Virus record (IMG/VR): IMGVR_UViG_3300044712_002507
Location: 1 to 29,346 of that record
Length of the DNA: 29,346 bases
Source of the DNA: a virus
Strand: one strand, 5' to 3'
The notes below the pieces were generated by a model, which was not told the DNA's origin, made no database searches, and was given only the letters and a program-made list of their open reading frames with translations. Each line of letters begins with the position of its first letter. The first letter of the stretch is position 1. Both the position numbers and the translations under genes were made by a program. Positions 1 to 6,871 of the stretch are shown here, in pieces.

Positions 1-348
1 GAGCAAACAGATGCTGCAGCGGTCGTTGCTGCGCATGATCCTAATGCACAGGCGCCTTGGGAGATCGACGATCAGCAAGCAAAGCAATCTAAGGATGCCT
101 TCCGATCGTTGCCGGATTGGTCCACTTGGACCCCACAACAAGCTTCAGACTACATCTCCCAGACCGTGTTGACCGGCCAAACTAAGGCACAGGTCAACTC
201 CTGGATTGATACCAATGTGACCAGCCTCGCGACCGCCGTAACGGCACTCAAATTATTGGCCGGGGCAATTGTTGACCTGCGTACGATCTTGGCAGTCGTG
301 GCTAGCGCAGTCCTAATGTTACGAAACGTTGTAATCAGGAGAATGTAA
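1..348 (+). CDS. C-terminal part of an unknown protein with a membrane segment (5' end outside window)
   Basis: The frame is open from the first base of the window, so at least 115 residues are coding and the true start lies upstream. A TTG at 109 is in frame but has no reason to be the start. The N-terminal part is polar (a WSTWTPQQASDYI stretch), and the last 40 or so residues hold a hydrophobic segment followed by a basic end (RNVVIRRM), which suggests a C-terminal membrane anchor. It overlaps the lysin gene by TAATG, so the two are translationally coupled. Its position just before the endolysin suggests a late tail-related or lysis-associated protein, but I recognise no family. Confidence 0.75.
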   Translation, partial: EQTDAAAVVAAHDPNAQAPWEIDDQQAKQSKDAFRSLPDWSTWTPQQASDYISQTVLTGQTKAQVNSWIDTNVTSLATAVTALKLLAGAIVDLRTILAVVASAVLMLRNVVIRRM

Positions 349-1739
349 TGCCAGTAAAACCACTTTTGAGCTTAGACGAAGTCGCGACCCGAGATTTGTG
401 GTGGGAAGCGCGCCAAGAAAACCAGAACTACCGGGGATCCTGGCTCATCAACATGCTTTCCAAGATTGGGCGTGTAGTTGTCAAGCCGCCCTCGCTAATG
501 CAGCGATTCGGTACCTTGGAGAGCGTAATGGCCGTAGACCTCAACAGTTACCGCCAGAACGTAAATGTGGAGCTGTTGATCGATCAGGGTGTGCGGGTCT
601 TCATGCTGCGCGTAACCTGTCCAGGTCGCTGGGAATACGGTAATTGGCAGTATTTCGTAGACAGTACTTTTACCGGGTACCACAAGCGTATCCGCGATTA
701 CGCCAAAGCTAAAGGCATCGCGGTGTGGATCGTGGGCTATGGAGTCCACAATCCCTGGTCGAATGAAGAGAGCGGTTACAACGGGCTGGACCCGCAGGTA
801 ACCATGCTCAAAGAAGCCACACGCAATCACCAATGCGACATCTATTGTTGGGATGACGAAGTCGCCGAATGTTGGAAGAATGGCGGCAATACGGTGATGA
901 CTCCGACCAACCTGGTCAAGTCCGTCTCGATTTGCATGGAGCAGACATTCAACGAGTTCGAGCGCAATATCGATGGCACCCACAAAATGGTGATGCACTA
1001 CTCGGCCAACTGGTACATGAAGAAATATGCCAGTTCCGGGTACACGGTATGGCTGGACAATGCTAATAAGGATGTCAACTCCCGCCACGTTCTGACCTGG
1101 CGCGCTTGGGTCCCCACGGTCTTCAGCACCGGCTTCGATCTCATTCGCACCTTCTTTGATCAATGGATCGTGCCCACCGGCATCCAGGAAAATTCGTACC
1201 TGCGCCTGGGCAGCAATCTAGCCGCGGACTTCTGGCAAGGCAGTTTCACAGCCATGGGGCCCTGGTGCCCGAAGAAAACCGATGGCACGTACCAATTCGG
1301 CATTGATGCCTCCATTAGCTACGGTCCCTCGGCAACATTAGCGGAGTTTATTTACAACTCTAATCTAACCCAGGTTACGACGGATACCACACCGCCTTCG
1401 GCTCCGGGGCCTGTGACTGCGAAATATGTCGCACCTTCGGTAACGGTCACTTGGAGTGCGGCCAGTGACAACGTTGCGGTTGAAGGGTACTATCTCAAGC
1501 GTAATGGGACCGTGCTGAGCACGCTGGCTGTACTTAGCTTCACTGACTCCGGTGTGACTCCGGGACAATCTTATACCTATGAGGTAACCGCCTTCGACAA
1601 GGCCGGTAACGCAGGCCCGGCGGTTTCGGTGAGCATAACCATTCCCATTGACCAACCTCCTTCGCCGTCGGGCTATGTAACCCGGGAGGAATTTCTCAGG
1701 CACACTCACAACACGGGTGGGCCTGTAGTGACAGGATAG
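348..1739 (+). CDS. GH25-like endolysin (muramidase) with C-terminal fibronectin type III domain
   Basis: This 463-residue protein is probably the phage lysin, cutting peptidoglycan glycan strands. After about 50 N-terminal residues, a TIM-barrel-like region at about 58-340 has the GH25 layout: an AVDLNSY strand near 62-68, a GVRVFMLRVT strand near 81-90, an alanine-lysine helix then GIAVWIVGY near 123-131, and an acidic pair in CWDDEVAE near 167-174 that fits the family DxE catalytic motif. An FN3 domain follows at about 347-435 (TPPSAPGPV, VTWSAASDNVAVEGYY, YTYEVTAFDKAGN). The tail ends in a short His/Thr-rich stretch. There is no signal peptide, which fits release through a holin. Membrane-protein genes follow directly. 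The GH25 call rests on pattern rather than alignment; a related glycosidase (DUF1906-like) is the main alternative. Confidence 0.72.
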   Translation: MPVKPLLSLDEVATRDLWWEARQENQNYRGSWLINMLSKIGRVVVKPPSLMQRFGTLESVMAVDLNSYRQNVNVELLIDQGVRVFMLRVTCPGRWEYGNWQYFVDSTFTGYHKRIRDYAKAKGIAVWIVGYGVHNPWSNEESGYNGLDPQVTMLKEATRNHQCDIYCWDDEVAECWKNGGNTVMTPTNLVKSVSICMEQTFNEFERNIDGTHKMVMHYSANWYMKKYASSGYTVWLDNANKDVNSRHVLTWRAWVPTVFSTGFDLIRTFFDQWIVPTGIQENSYLRLGSNLAADFWQGSFTAMGPWCPKKTDGTYQFGIDASISYGPSATLAEFIYNSNLTQVTTDTTPPSAPGPVTAKYVAPSVTVTWSAASDNVAVEGYYLKRNGTVLSTLAVLSFTDSGVTPGQSYTYEVTAFDKAGNAGPAVSVSITIPIDQPPSPSGYVTREEFLRHTHNTGGPVVTG

Positions 1740-1745
1740 GGGATA

Positions 1746-1955
1746 ATGGATCCAAACATTGTATCACTTTTCGCGCAGTTCGGCTATCCCGCATTAGTTA
1801 GTGGGTTCTTGCTGTACATATTAGTCAACAGGCTCGAAAAGGTGCTAATCCGGCTTGAGGCGGTTGAAAAGGTACTGATAGCACAGGACGATTCATTGAA
1901 GGAATATCGGCAGGAAGTACGAGAGGCCTGTGCTGAAGTCAAAGGAAGGACCTAA
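1746..1955 (+). CDS. Small holin-like protein (BhlA/UviB type)
   Basis: This 69-residue protein has one N-terminal membrane segment (about residues 8-27, FGYPALVSGFLLYILV) followed by a charged coiled-coil-like tail (NRLEKVLIRLEAVEKVL onward). That is the layout of BhlA/UviB-type phage holins and bacteriocin-export proteins. The gene begins 6 bp after the lysin stop behind an AGGGG ribosome site and overlaps the next gene by TAATG. The likely role is inner-membrane permeabilisation at lysis. XhlA-type holin-associated protein is an alternative. Confidence 0.6.
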   Translation: MDPNIVSLFAQFGYPALVSGFLLYILVNRLEKVLIRLEAVEKVLIAQDDSLKEYRQEVREACAEVKGRT

Positions 1956-2407
1956 TGGGCTTTACAATCTGGATGGCCATACAGGAAGCACTAAGCCACG
2001 CAGAATATGTGGGCACCTTAGGGTGGGTCTTAGCAATTTCAATGATGGTCGGGGCCATCCTAAACGATGGCGGCAGGCGCCTAATCAGCTGGTCTATTGC
2101 CATTATCGTCTCAGTTGCCCTGGGCGAGATGACACGGGCAGCTTACTGGGGTGCTCATAATGCCGCCCACGTGGCCACGCAAGGTACCGCAATCACATTG
2201 GTGAGCAGTGCGATAACCGTTAGCGGCTTGGCAGTTGGTTGGTTCCTAGCCTATGCGGCAAGATGTAAGGCCCGGCACGTCAGCATATTTCCGATAAAGG
2301 ACCCACACAACCGGCGCGAGACAGACAAACCCAATATAGATGACCTGCTCAGCGGCAAGCGGGATGAAGAAAGAATCAAAGCAAGGATACGGGGAAGAAG
2401 GGAGTAA
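1955..2407 (+). CDS. Three-TM membrane protein, putative holin or lysis accessory protein
   Basis: This 150-residue protein has three hydrophobic segments: about 20-38 (VGTLGWVLAISMMVGAIL), 44-58 (ISWSIAIIVSVALGE) and 76-98 (ITLVSSAITVSGLAVGWFLAYA). A highly charged cytoplasmic tail rich in Arg, Lys and Asp follows (ERIKARIRGRRE at the end). Size, topology and basic tail fit a class I type holin. It overlaps the gene before it by TAATG and is followed 1 bp later by another membrane protein. No specific family was recognised. Two or three holin-like genes in a row suggest a holin/antiholin pair. Confidence 0.6.
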   Translation: MGFTIWMAIQEALSHAEYVGTLGWVLAISMMVGAILNDGGRRLISWSIAIIVSVALGEMTRAAYWGAHNAAHVATQGTAITLVSSAITVSGLAVGWFLAYAARCKARHVSIFPIKDPHNRRETDKPNIDDLLSGKRDEERIKARIRGRRE

Positions 2408-2408
2408 C

Positions 2409-2783
2409 ATGTTTGCTAAAATCGTAGTGTTGGCTCTGCTAATTGAGAGCTTATTGACCACCTTCAAATGGGCTGCGCAGAAGGATCAGACAGTCAGTGT
2501 CTGGAACATCGTGGCCCTGGTTCTGGGAGTGCTAATCACACCGCTGGCCGGACTTGACCTATTTACGGCAGCGGGCGTGCCGTTGGCGATTCCCTTCATC
2601 GGCCCTCTAGGCGCAACGATAGGCGGTGTGCTGGGCACCATCTTTACCGGCCTGATCGTGTGCCGCGGTAGTAACGTGATTTACGATCTCTATAAGTTGA
2701 TCGCCAATCTCAAGACACAATTCCTAAGCACGAAATTAGTGGGCGTTGTTGAAGAGACAAAGCCCGTTGTGGAGAGGCCCTGA
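2409..2783 (+). CDS. Small hydrophobic membrane protein of the lysis cassette
   Basis: I chose the ATG at 2409 because an AAGGGAG site stands 4 bp upstream; a longer open frame reaching back to 2340 would overlap the previous gene by 68 bp. The 124-residue product has hydrophobic segments near 4-18, 31-46 and 56-82, the last rich in Gly, Ile and Pro (LAIPFIGPLGATIGGVLGTIF). It ends in a soluble tail, VEETKPVVERP. It is a multi-pass membrane protein of unknown function. Overlap with the next gene (ATG inside TGATG) indicates coupled translation. Confidence 0.65.
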   Translation: MFAKIVVLALLIESLLTTFKWAAQKDQTVSVWNIVALVLGVLITPLAGLDLFTAAGVPLAIPFIGPLGATIGGVLGTIFTGLIVCRGSNVIYDLYKLIANLKTQFLSTKLVGVVEETKPVVERP

Positions 2784-2974
2784 TGTCATTACTTACGTTA
2801 GTGATAACTTTGATCGTTGTGGGGGTGTTACTGTGGTTGGTAAACACGTACATCCCGATGGATCCGAAGATCAAACGGATCTTGAATATCGTAGTGGTGA
2901 TCGTCGTCGTCCTGTGGTTGCTGAGCGTGTTCGGCTTATTGCCGGCAATGGGTAGCATCCGGGTCGGCAAATAA
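2783..2974 (+). CDS. Thivi_2564-family two-TM membrane protein
   Basis: This 63-residue protein has two membrane segments joined by the short polar turn NTYIPMDPKIKRIL. The sequence VGVLLWLVNTYIPMD followed by ILNIVVVIVVVLWLLSVFG closely matches the small Thivi_2564-type membrane proteins seen in many bacteria and phages, whose function is unknown. It is the last gene of the plus-strand block and is followed by a terminator hairpin. Its place at the end of the lysis cassette suggests a role in membrane disruption, but that is inference. Confidence 0.7.
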   Translation: MSLLTLVITLIVVGVLLWLVNTYIPMDPKIKRILNIVVVIVVVLWLLSVFGLLPAMGSIRVGK

Positions 2975-3022
2975 TTGTAGGCACGCGGGCTCGTTCGGTG
3001 GTGCGAGGAACCCGCTAACCGA

Positions 3023-3069
3023 AGGCACGTCGGGGATCTGTGTTCTCCTCCCGGCGTGCCTCTTTTGTT
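3023..3069. terminator. Terminator hairpin between convergent gene blocks
   Basis: AGGCACGTCGGG at 3023-3034 pairs with CCCGGCGTGCCT at 3050-3061 (12 bp, one T-G position), followed on the plus strand by CTTTTGTT. It ends the lysis block and lies just past the stop of the GNAT gene on the other strand, so it may work both ways. A second set of complementary segments (GCGGGCTCG...CGAG...CCCGC, about 2985-3016) lies just upstream and could form an alternative structure. Confidence 0.75.
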
Positions 3070-3074
3070 ACTTG

Positions 3075-3509
3075 TTATTTGCTCAGGCTGATTTGTAAAA
3101 CGATGACCACGTTACCCGATTCGGGATTGGTGAAGCTAACGGTCTCTTTGAAACCGGCGTGTTTGAAGGTGGTTAGGCTGGCTTGGTTGTCTTCCCGGAT
3201 CGTGCATTGGGCGACCATCAGGCCAAGTTCCTGGACCCGTCCTAGCGCCAATGAAACCAACCGTTTCCCCAGGCCCTGACCACGGGCTTCTTCGGCGACT
3301 ACCAGGTGTGAGATTTCCGCTTGATACCACGACCGGCGGGTAATGTGTACACACCCCAATACGCGATCTTCCGCGATCAAGAACACGTATTCATCGGAAT
3401 GCTCAACGATGTGGCGGGCGGTGACCTTGCTGGTCAACTGGTTGTTCTGGTTGAGTAAATCGGCGGCCTGTTGGGCTAATTCGCAGGGGTTGGCGGTTGT
3501 GGTTATCAT
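3075..3509 (-). CDS. GNAT-family N-acetyltransferase
   Basis: This 144-residue protein is close to the usual length of a single-domain GNAT enzyme, which moves an acetyl group from acetyl-CoA to an amine. The strand AEISHLVVAEEARGQGLGKRLV (about 64-85) contains the acetyl-CoA pyrophosphate loop motif Q/RxxGxG/A, followed by the ALGRVQELG helix, and a C-terminal QASLTTFKHAGFKE segment fits motif B. The substrate cannot be told. AGGAG precedes the ATG, and the gene has its own repeat promoter at 3532-3564. It is the last gene of the minus-strand arm. Confidence 0.85.
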   Translation of the reverse strand: MITTTANPCELAQQAADLLNQNNQLTSKVTARHIVEHSDEYVFLIAEDRVLGCVHITRRSWYQAEISHLVVAEEARGQGLGKRLVSLALGRVQELGLMVAQCTIREDNQASLTTFKHAGFKETVSFTNPESGNVVIVLQISLSK

Positions 3510-3531
3510 CTCTCATATCTCCTATATATTT

Positions 3532-3566
3532 ATTATACACCAGCAACATGAGAATAACATGAGAGT
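3532..3566 (-). promoter_or_regulatory. Repeat promoter P1
   Basis: The -10 box TATAAT is 3532-3537 on the minus strand. Two TCTCATG elements (3547-3553 and 3558-3564) stand 11 bp apart, the nearest 9 bp above the -10. No -35 consensus is present. It drives the GNAT gene with a leader of only about 15 nt. Confidence 0.85.
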
Positions 3567-3570
3567 TTTT

Positions 3571-3840
3571 CTACCGGAGCCAAGGGAGGCGGTAAGCCTG
3601 GGAACACATTTTGCAGGCCATCTTTTGGGTGAAAGCGTTAGCTTGCACCGGGCGCACTAGCTCCGCCTCGTAATTGAGACCACAATAGTCGCAATGGCCT
3701 TGCGGCAGCCGCGGGTTCAGCTTTACCCGTTCCGCCGATTTGGCCATAATGTAGCTCAAGGGAATCAACTTAGCCTTCTTGGGCTTGGTACGGGTGACCT
3801 CTTCTTCGTCTACGCCGGGATTGTGTTGGTTGTGGTTCAT
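3571..3840 (-). CDS. Small zinc-finger protein, unknown function
   Basis: This 89-residue basic protein carries two Cys pairs, GHCDYCGLNYEAE and MACKMCSQAYR, a CxxC...CxxC pattern that would bind one zinc. The N-terminal half is charged and probably disordered (VDEEEVTRTKPKKAK). The ATG at 3840 follows AAAGGAG. It has its own repeat promoter immediately upstream. The zinc ribbon suggests nucleic-acid or protein binding, but no family is recognised. Confidence 0.7.
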   Translation of the reverse strand: MNHNQHNPGVDEEEVTRTKPKKAKLIPLSYIMAKSAERVKLNPRLPQGHCDYCGLNYEAELVRPVQANAFTQKMACKMCSQAYRLPWLR

Positions 3841-3859
3841 GTTTGAACTCCTTTATTAT

Positions 3860-3905
3860 ATTATAACGGAGTTGCATGAGAAGAGCATGAAAATTGAATG
3901 AGAGT
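3860..3905 (-). promoter_or_regulatory. Repeat promoter P2
   Basis: TATAAT at 3860-3865 (a second ATTATA at 3855-3860 is possible, but only the first keeps the common 9-bp spacing). Repeat copies lie at 3875-3881, 3886-3892 (TTTCATG) and 3897-3903 (TCTCATT), each 11 bp apart; the two outer copies are imperfect. It drives the zinc-finger gene. Confidence 0.8.
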
Positions 3906-3953
3906 TCTTGAACCAAAACGGGGAGTAGTACTGCGGCTTGGTCCACTTTGCCG

Positions 3954-4016
3954 CTACGATCGGTTGTATGGTTTGGCTTACCCTAACTGCGTATGGATCC
4001 GTACAACTGATCGTAC
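3954..4016. repeat. Inverted-repeat element E1
   Basis: A 63-bp element with 16-bp arms (3954-3969 and 4001-4016). On the plus strand the two internal differences between the arms become G-U or U-G pairs, while on the minus strand they would be A-C mismatches. The inner part shares TGGCTTACCCT and GGATCCGTACAAC with element E2. It lies just beyond the stop of the gene ending at 4023 and before promoter P2. Confidence 0.75.
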
Positions 4017-4022
4017 AGGCGC

Positions 4023-4445
4023 TCAGGTATGACAATTCATAATCCAGCCCTCAGGGGACTCTTCAACATGGAAGTAGGTCGGCCTAAACCAGTTGCCGAT
4101 CACACGCACACCGCGCTTGGCTAAAGCCTCGCCACGATGGCGGTTTATCGAGCCTGGGTAGCAGGGTGTGATGTACAAATAGGCGCCCGGCGGGATCTCG
4201 TAATCAAAGAAGGAGCACACCGCCCCCCGTAATTTCTCTACCTTCAAGGTCTCCCATTTGCGGCCCTCCAGGAATAGTTTACCGCTCCGGCCCCCATGTA
4301 TGCATGAAGCCACGTAGGCGGTCTTGCCATCCGGAGCTGTGAACAGGAACAGGTAGTCGGCCCTGTCTGTTGGACCGACTACCTTTTTGATCAATACTAG
4401 GTCTTCCCTCGGGATTGTTACCCGGCGTTGGGCTGCTGTGCTCAT
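4023..4445 (-). CDS. Hypothetical protein downstream of the DUF6011-like gene
   Basis: I placed the start at 4445 because this ATG overlaps the stop of the preceding gene (ATGA) and follows a GGGGGG ribosome site; a longer frame from 4469 is possible but would overlap more. The 140-residue product is a soluble alpha/beta-looking protein with aromatic and glycine-rich stretches (YLFLFTAPDGKTAYVASCIHG, PPGAYLYITPCYPGSINRHRG). The C-terminal half has KRGVRVIGNWFRP. No family was recognised. Coupling to the upstream zinc-finger gene suggests the two work together. Confidence 0.7.
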   Translation of the reverse strand: MSTAAQRRVTIPREDLVLIKKVVGPTDRADYLFLFTAPDGKTAYVASCIHGGRSGKLFLEGRKWETLKVEKLRGAVCSFFDYEIPPGAYLYITPCYPGSINRHRGEALAKRGVRVIGNWFRPTYFHVEESPEGWIMNCHT

Positions 4446-4945
4446 AAACCCCCCATCTGACGCATGCACTCGGGGCCAATACCATTGGCGATCGATTCGG
4501 GTACAGTCAACTTACGACCACAGCGACCACAGCGACCTTCATGCCAAACGCTGAGCACACTGGGTAAGTATTCGTACGTGGCTAAGGCGGTCAACACCCA
4601 GTTCAGCGCGACTACCGAGGGCGCCTCGAGGCCAACCTTGCTGGCGCGGGTGGTGGTGAATTTGTAATTGCCTACGATCGGGCCATCGGGGACCAACATG
4701 CCCATGTAGGTGTAATCGCTCTCGTTGTCCTGGCCGGACAGCAGCTTGATGAAGTAGCGCGGTTGCTGCGTGGGCGACTGATTCTCGACCTCATCGATCT
4801 TATAGGTGAAGTGACCGTCGGTCTTGCGGCTCTCGAAGGTAATGGTGGCGCTACCGGCGAACATGAAGCGCTTTACCGATTCTATGGTGGTCAGCTGTCC
4901 GCGCATTTCTTCGGTGGTGTGGTCGTGGGTGTGGGTTAGGGTCAT
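4442..4945 (-). CDS. DUF6011-like zinc-finger protein
   Basis: The start at 4945 follows an AGGAG site; the open frame continues upstream to 5002, but that ATG lies inside the promoter repeats. The 167-residue product has an unremarkable N-terminal part with TTR- and Lys-rich strands, and a C-terminal zinc finger of the DUF6011 type: GRCGRCGRKLTVPESIANG followed by GIGPEC. That signature is frequent in phage and plasmid proteins and probably serves nucleic-acid binding. It is the first gene of a two-gene unit under promoter P3. Confidence 0.75.
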   Translation of the reverse strand: MTLTHTHDHTTEEMRGQLTTIESVKRFMFAGSATITFESRKTDGHFTYKIDEVENQSPTQQPRYFIKLLSGQDNESDYTYMGMLVPDGPIVGNYKFTTTRASKVGLEAPSVVALNWVLTALATYEYLPSVLSVWHEGRCGRCGRKLTVPESIANGIGPECMRQMGGL

Positions 4946-4984
4946 TGCTGTATCTCCTGTTTGCGAATAACTTTCTATACCTTT

Positions 4985-5030
4985 ATTATACCGGCGCAAC
5001 ATGAGAATACCATGAGAATAACATTAGAGT
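4985..5030 (-). promoter_or_regulatory. Repeat promoter P3
   Basis: TATAAT at 4985-4990. Repeats at 5000-5006, 5011-5017 and 5022-5028 (the last is TCTAATG) are 11 bp apart, the nearest 9 bp from the -10. The farthest copy overlaps the stop codon of the 45-residue gene upstream. Confidence 0.85.
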
Positions 5031-5161
5031 TTCTTGAGCCAACGACTCACACCGCGGTAGGCAACCTTTCTAACCAGGCGGTGTGCTACCGCTTTAGGTC
5101 CTCTACGGATCGCGGTCAGGTCTCCCAACAACCTAGCCAATGCGTACAGGAATGATCTCAT
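5024..5161 (-). CDS. Small basic phage protein (45 aa)
   Basis: The ATG at 5161 follows the stop of the 77-residue gene by one base, with AAGGAG at a good distance. The product begins MRSFLYALARLLGD and continues with TAIRRGPKAVAHRLVRK, ending in WLKKL. It is strongly basic with an amphipathic N-terminal helix. Very similar short proteins (a YxLARxLGDxxAIxxGPKA pattern) are widespread beside phage and mobile-element genes, with no known function. Its stop codon falls inside the outer repeat of promoter P3. Confidence 0.75.
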   Translation of the reverse strand: MRSFLYALARLLGDLTAIRRGPKAVAHRLVRKVAYRGVSRWLKKL

Positions 5162-5162
5162 T

Positions 5163-5396
5163 TTAGAACTCCTTCAACTGGAACATGCGTGCCCGAGCCA
5201 GCTCCTTGATGAAGCCCGCCTTGGTGTGGAATATTGAAATCTTGGTGTCCGACCATTTTTTGGCGCGACTAACCATGATGAAGCGGAAGCGTAAATTCGG
5301 GTGGTAGTCCTGACTAATATGATCGTACAATTGACCGAGCGTCTCCGCTCGGTCAATATGCGAATCCGGCCAACGTATCTCGTATCCGTGTGTCAT
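5163..5396 (-). CDS. Hypothetical 77-aa protein downstream of the amidoligase
   Basis: This small mixed-charge protein starts at 5396, 12 bp after the amidoligase stop, behind AAAGG. It contains YEIRWPDSHIDRAETLG and KKWSDTKISIFHTKAGFIKEL. There is no recognisable domain, no Cys pair and no membrane segment. It belongs to the P4 unit. Phage amidoligases are thought to modify small partner proteins or peptides, so this protein or the following 45-residue one could be a substrate, but nothing in the sequence proves it. Confidence 0.65.
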   Translation of the reverse strand: MTHGYEIRWPDSHIDRAETLGQLYDHISQDYHPNLRFRFIMVSRAKKWSDTKISIFHTKAGFIKELARARMFQLKEF

Positions 5397-5408
5397 TCTG
5401 TTTTACCT

Positions 5409-6377
5409 TTATGCGCGGGCGAAATGATTCGCGCGGCTGGTGAAGTAGTTGATTGAAGTTTCATTCAGGCCCAAGCTGCGGACCAATTCTTCAACGTTGC
5501 TCTTGGCGCTCATGCTTTCGGTCTTGGCGGTTTCGGCTAAAGCTAAGACGAAGCGGACCCAATTGCTAATCTTGGCGAATTCGACCGAACCTTGGTGCTG
5601 GCGGAATTCTACCGTACCGTGGCGGGTATAGGCTTCTAAATTCACGGTGTGGTAGCGGCTGTCCGAGCGTTCCGAAAGCTGCTCGATCGTGGTGCAATTT
5701 TCGAAGTTGGCGATATCGTAGCTGTCGTAGGGCTTGCAATAGGAATTGTTTACGCGGCTCGGCGCCATGAAACTGCTGATCAAAGCGTAATTGTTCTGGT
5801 AAGATTTCACGATATTGCGGACCGCTTCAACGTTCAGATCATCGGTTCCAATGTGTACGTGGAGGCCACAGGATTTGTTGATTTTGGCACCGGCGGCAAC
5901 TAAGGCGTTGCAAACCGTTTCGAGCGTGGCCATTCCAGCCTCACCACGGAGGATTGGGCTTACAATCTCGCAACCCTGGCCGCGAATGCTGCTGTCGCTC
6001 ATAACCTTCCAAGAACGGGGTGTTTCGTGGTTATAGTGGCTGTACTCATCACTGGTTTCGATTCCGGCGGCGCGAAGGGCGGCGGTTACGGTTTCGTGAT
6101 CGATTTCGGTTACTTCCATCTCAACCCCGTAAGTGCGGTTGGTGATGGCGTATTCGCGGCTAATTTCGGTTACCGAATTGATCGTGGCTACTTCGGCGAT
6201 CAGTTCGACCACGGTCTGGTGGCGGCGGTTGCTGAAGTACTGGCGGGCGATGTCGGCGTCGATGTGCCATTCACCATTCACTTTGATCGCGGCTAAAACG
6301 CCATTGCGGGCTAACTTGCGGATGTACATTGGGTGGCGATTGTATTCGGTGGCGATCTGGTCAACTGTTTGGTACAT
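5409..6377 (-). CDS. HTH-amidoligase fusion (Amidoligase_2-like)
   Basis: This 322-residue protein is likely an ATP-dependent amide-bond-forming enzyme of the glutamine-synthetase fold. Residues 1-50 look like a MerR/excisionase-type DNA-binding helix-turn-helix (TVDQIATEYNRHPMYIRKLARNG, then VNGEWHI). The remainder has the Amidoligase_2 hallmarks: YGVEMEV at about 83-89, WKVMSDSSI at 123-131, GCEIVSPIL at 135-143, CGLHVHIG at 170-177 and EFRQHQGS at 257-264. These carry the metal- and ATP-binding acidic, Arg and His residues of the family. Established work on amidoligases proposes peptide tagging or small-metabolite synthesis. The N-terminal HTH is unusual and could target DNA or simply be a structural wing. 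An AGGAG site precedes the ATG. Confidence 0.82.
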   Translation of the reverse strand: MYQTVDQIATEYNRHPMYIRKLARNGVLAAIKVNGEWHIDADIARQYFSNRRHQTVVELIAEVATINSVTEISREYAITNRTYGVEMEVTEIDHETVTAALRAAGIETSDEYSHYNHETPRSWKVMSDSSIRGQGCEIVSPILRGEAGMATLETVCNALVAAGAKINKSCGLHVHIGTDDLNVEAVRNIVKSYQNNYALISSFMAPSRVNNSYCKPYDSYDIANFENCTTIEQLSERSDSRYHTVNLEAYTRHGTVEFRQHQGSVEFAKISNWVRFVLALAETAKTESMSAKSNVEELVRSLGLNETSINYFTSRANHFARA

Positions 6378-6424
6378 TGTAATTCTCCTGTTTGGTGGTG
6401 GTGTTTCTTTCTTTCTATATATCT

Positions 6425-6480
6425 ATTATAGCTCCGGCACATGAGAATAACATGAGAATTACATGAGAGTTACATGAGAG
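6425..6480 (-). promoter_or_regulatory. Repeat promoter P4 (four perfect repeats)
   Basis: TATAAT at 6425-6430. Four perfect TCTCATG copies stand at 6440-6446, 6451-6457, 6462-6468 and 6473-6479, all 11 bp apart. This is the best-conserved site of the window and drives the amidoligase unit. The leader carries the shared CCAAACAGGAGA ribosome-site block. Confidence 0.9.
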
Positions 6481-6482
6481 AA

Positions 6483-6650
6483 TTACTGGCGGGTTTGCGG
6501 CTCCCCTTTGCCGTTCGGCGGGGGCGGGGGCTGTGGATGCGGTTGTATCGGCCCGTGCTGCTCTTGTTGCTCGCGAATGTGTTCTTTTAGTTTGGCCTTC
6601 TCGAGCCACGTATCCTGATCGGCCTTTTCTCGGCGGTCTTGGTTGCCCAT
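6483..6650 (-). CDS. Small proline-rich charged protein (55 aa)
   Basis: The ATG at 6650 overlaps the stop of the upstream gene (TAATG) and follows TTGGAGGG. The product starts MGNQDRREKADQDTWLEKAK, is helical and charged for about 32 residues (KLKEHIREQQEQH), and ends in a proline-rich tail with PPPPPNGKGEPQTRQ. No family is recognised. The gene ends right at the outer repeat of promoter P4. Confidence 0.65.
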   Translation of the reverse strand: MGNQDRREKADQDTWLEKAKLKEHIREQQEQHGPIQPHPQPPPPPNGKGEPQTRQ

Positions 6651-6871
6651 TAGCCCTCCAATACGTCAATTGCGATTACTTCCACAGGCCCGTTGGACGA
6701 GACTTTTTTACAGCTGGTCTTGGCGGGATCGGTCCAAATATGCCCTTCAGTGTCGCAATGCTTATTGGCTTCGACACGGGCTTCCGGTTCGTTGCGAGCA
6801 CGGATAATCATGACGTTTACTTCGTCATGTTCTGCTGCACGGTCTTTGCGTTCGAGTTTATAAATAGCCAT
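6650..6871 (-). CDS. Hypothetical 73-aa protein
   Basis: A small soluble protein that begins MAIYKLERKDRAAEHDEVNVM and carries ANKHCDTEGHIWTDPAKTSC, then VEVIAIDVLEG. The pattern suggests a compact beta/alpha fold of the kind common among small phage proteins. The ATG follows GGAG. It sits about 120 bp downstream of the P5 -10 box, so its transcript has a longer leader than most in this arm. Confidence 0.65.
   Translation of the reverse strand: MAIYKLERKDRAAEHDEVNVMIIRARNEPEARVEANKHCDTEGHIWTDPAKTSCKKVSSNGPVEVIAIDVLEG

Noticed and set aside
495-1163. 222-codon open frame on the minus strand across the lysin gene
   Set aside because: Antisense to a gene with clear domains; no ribosome site and composition is that of a shadow frame.
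4946-5002. Upstream extensions of the genes starting at 4945, 8020 and 21698
   Set aside because: The upstream ATGs at 5002 and 8086 lie inside promoter repeats, and the one at 21773 lies inside the membrane peptide gene; internal starts have proper ribosome sites or coupling.
6440-6479. Short direct repeats considered as a CRISPR array or replication iterons
   Set aside because: Units are only 7 bp at 11-bp period, too short for CRISPR; iterons are less likely because every array sits at a fixed distance from a TATAAT box in front of a gene.
6415-6669. 84-codon minus-strand frame running through promoter P4
   Set aside because: It reads through the promoter repeats and conflicts with the better supported 55-residue gene, which has a ribosome site and TAATG coupling.
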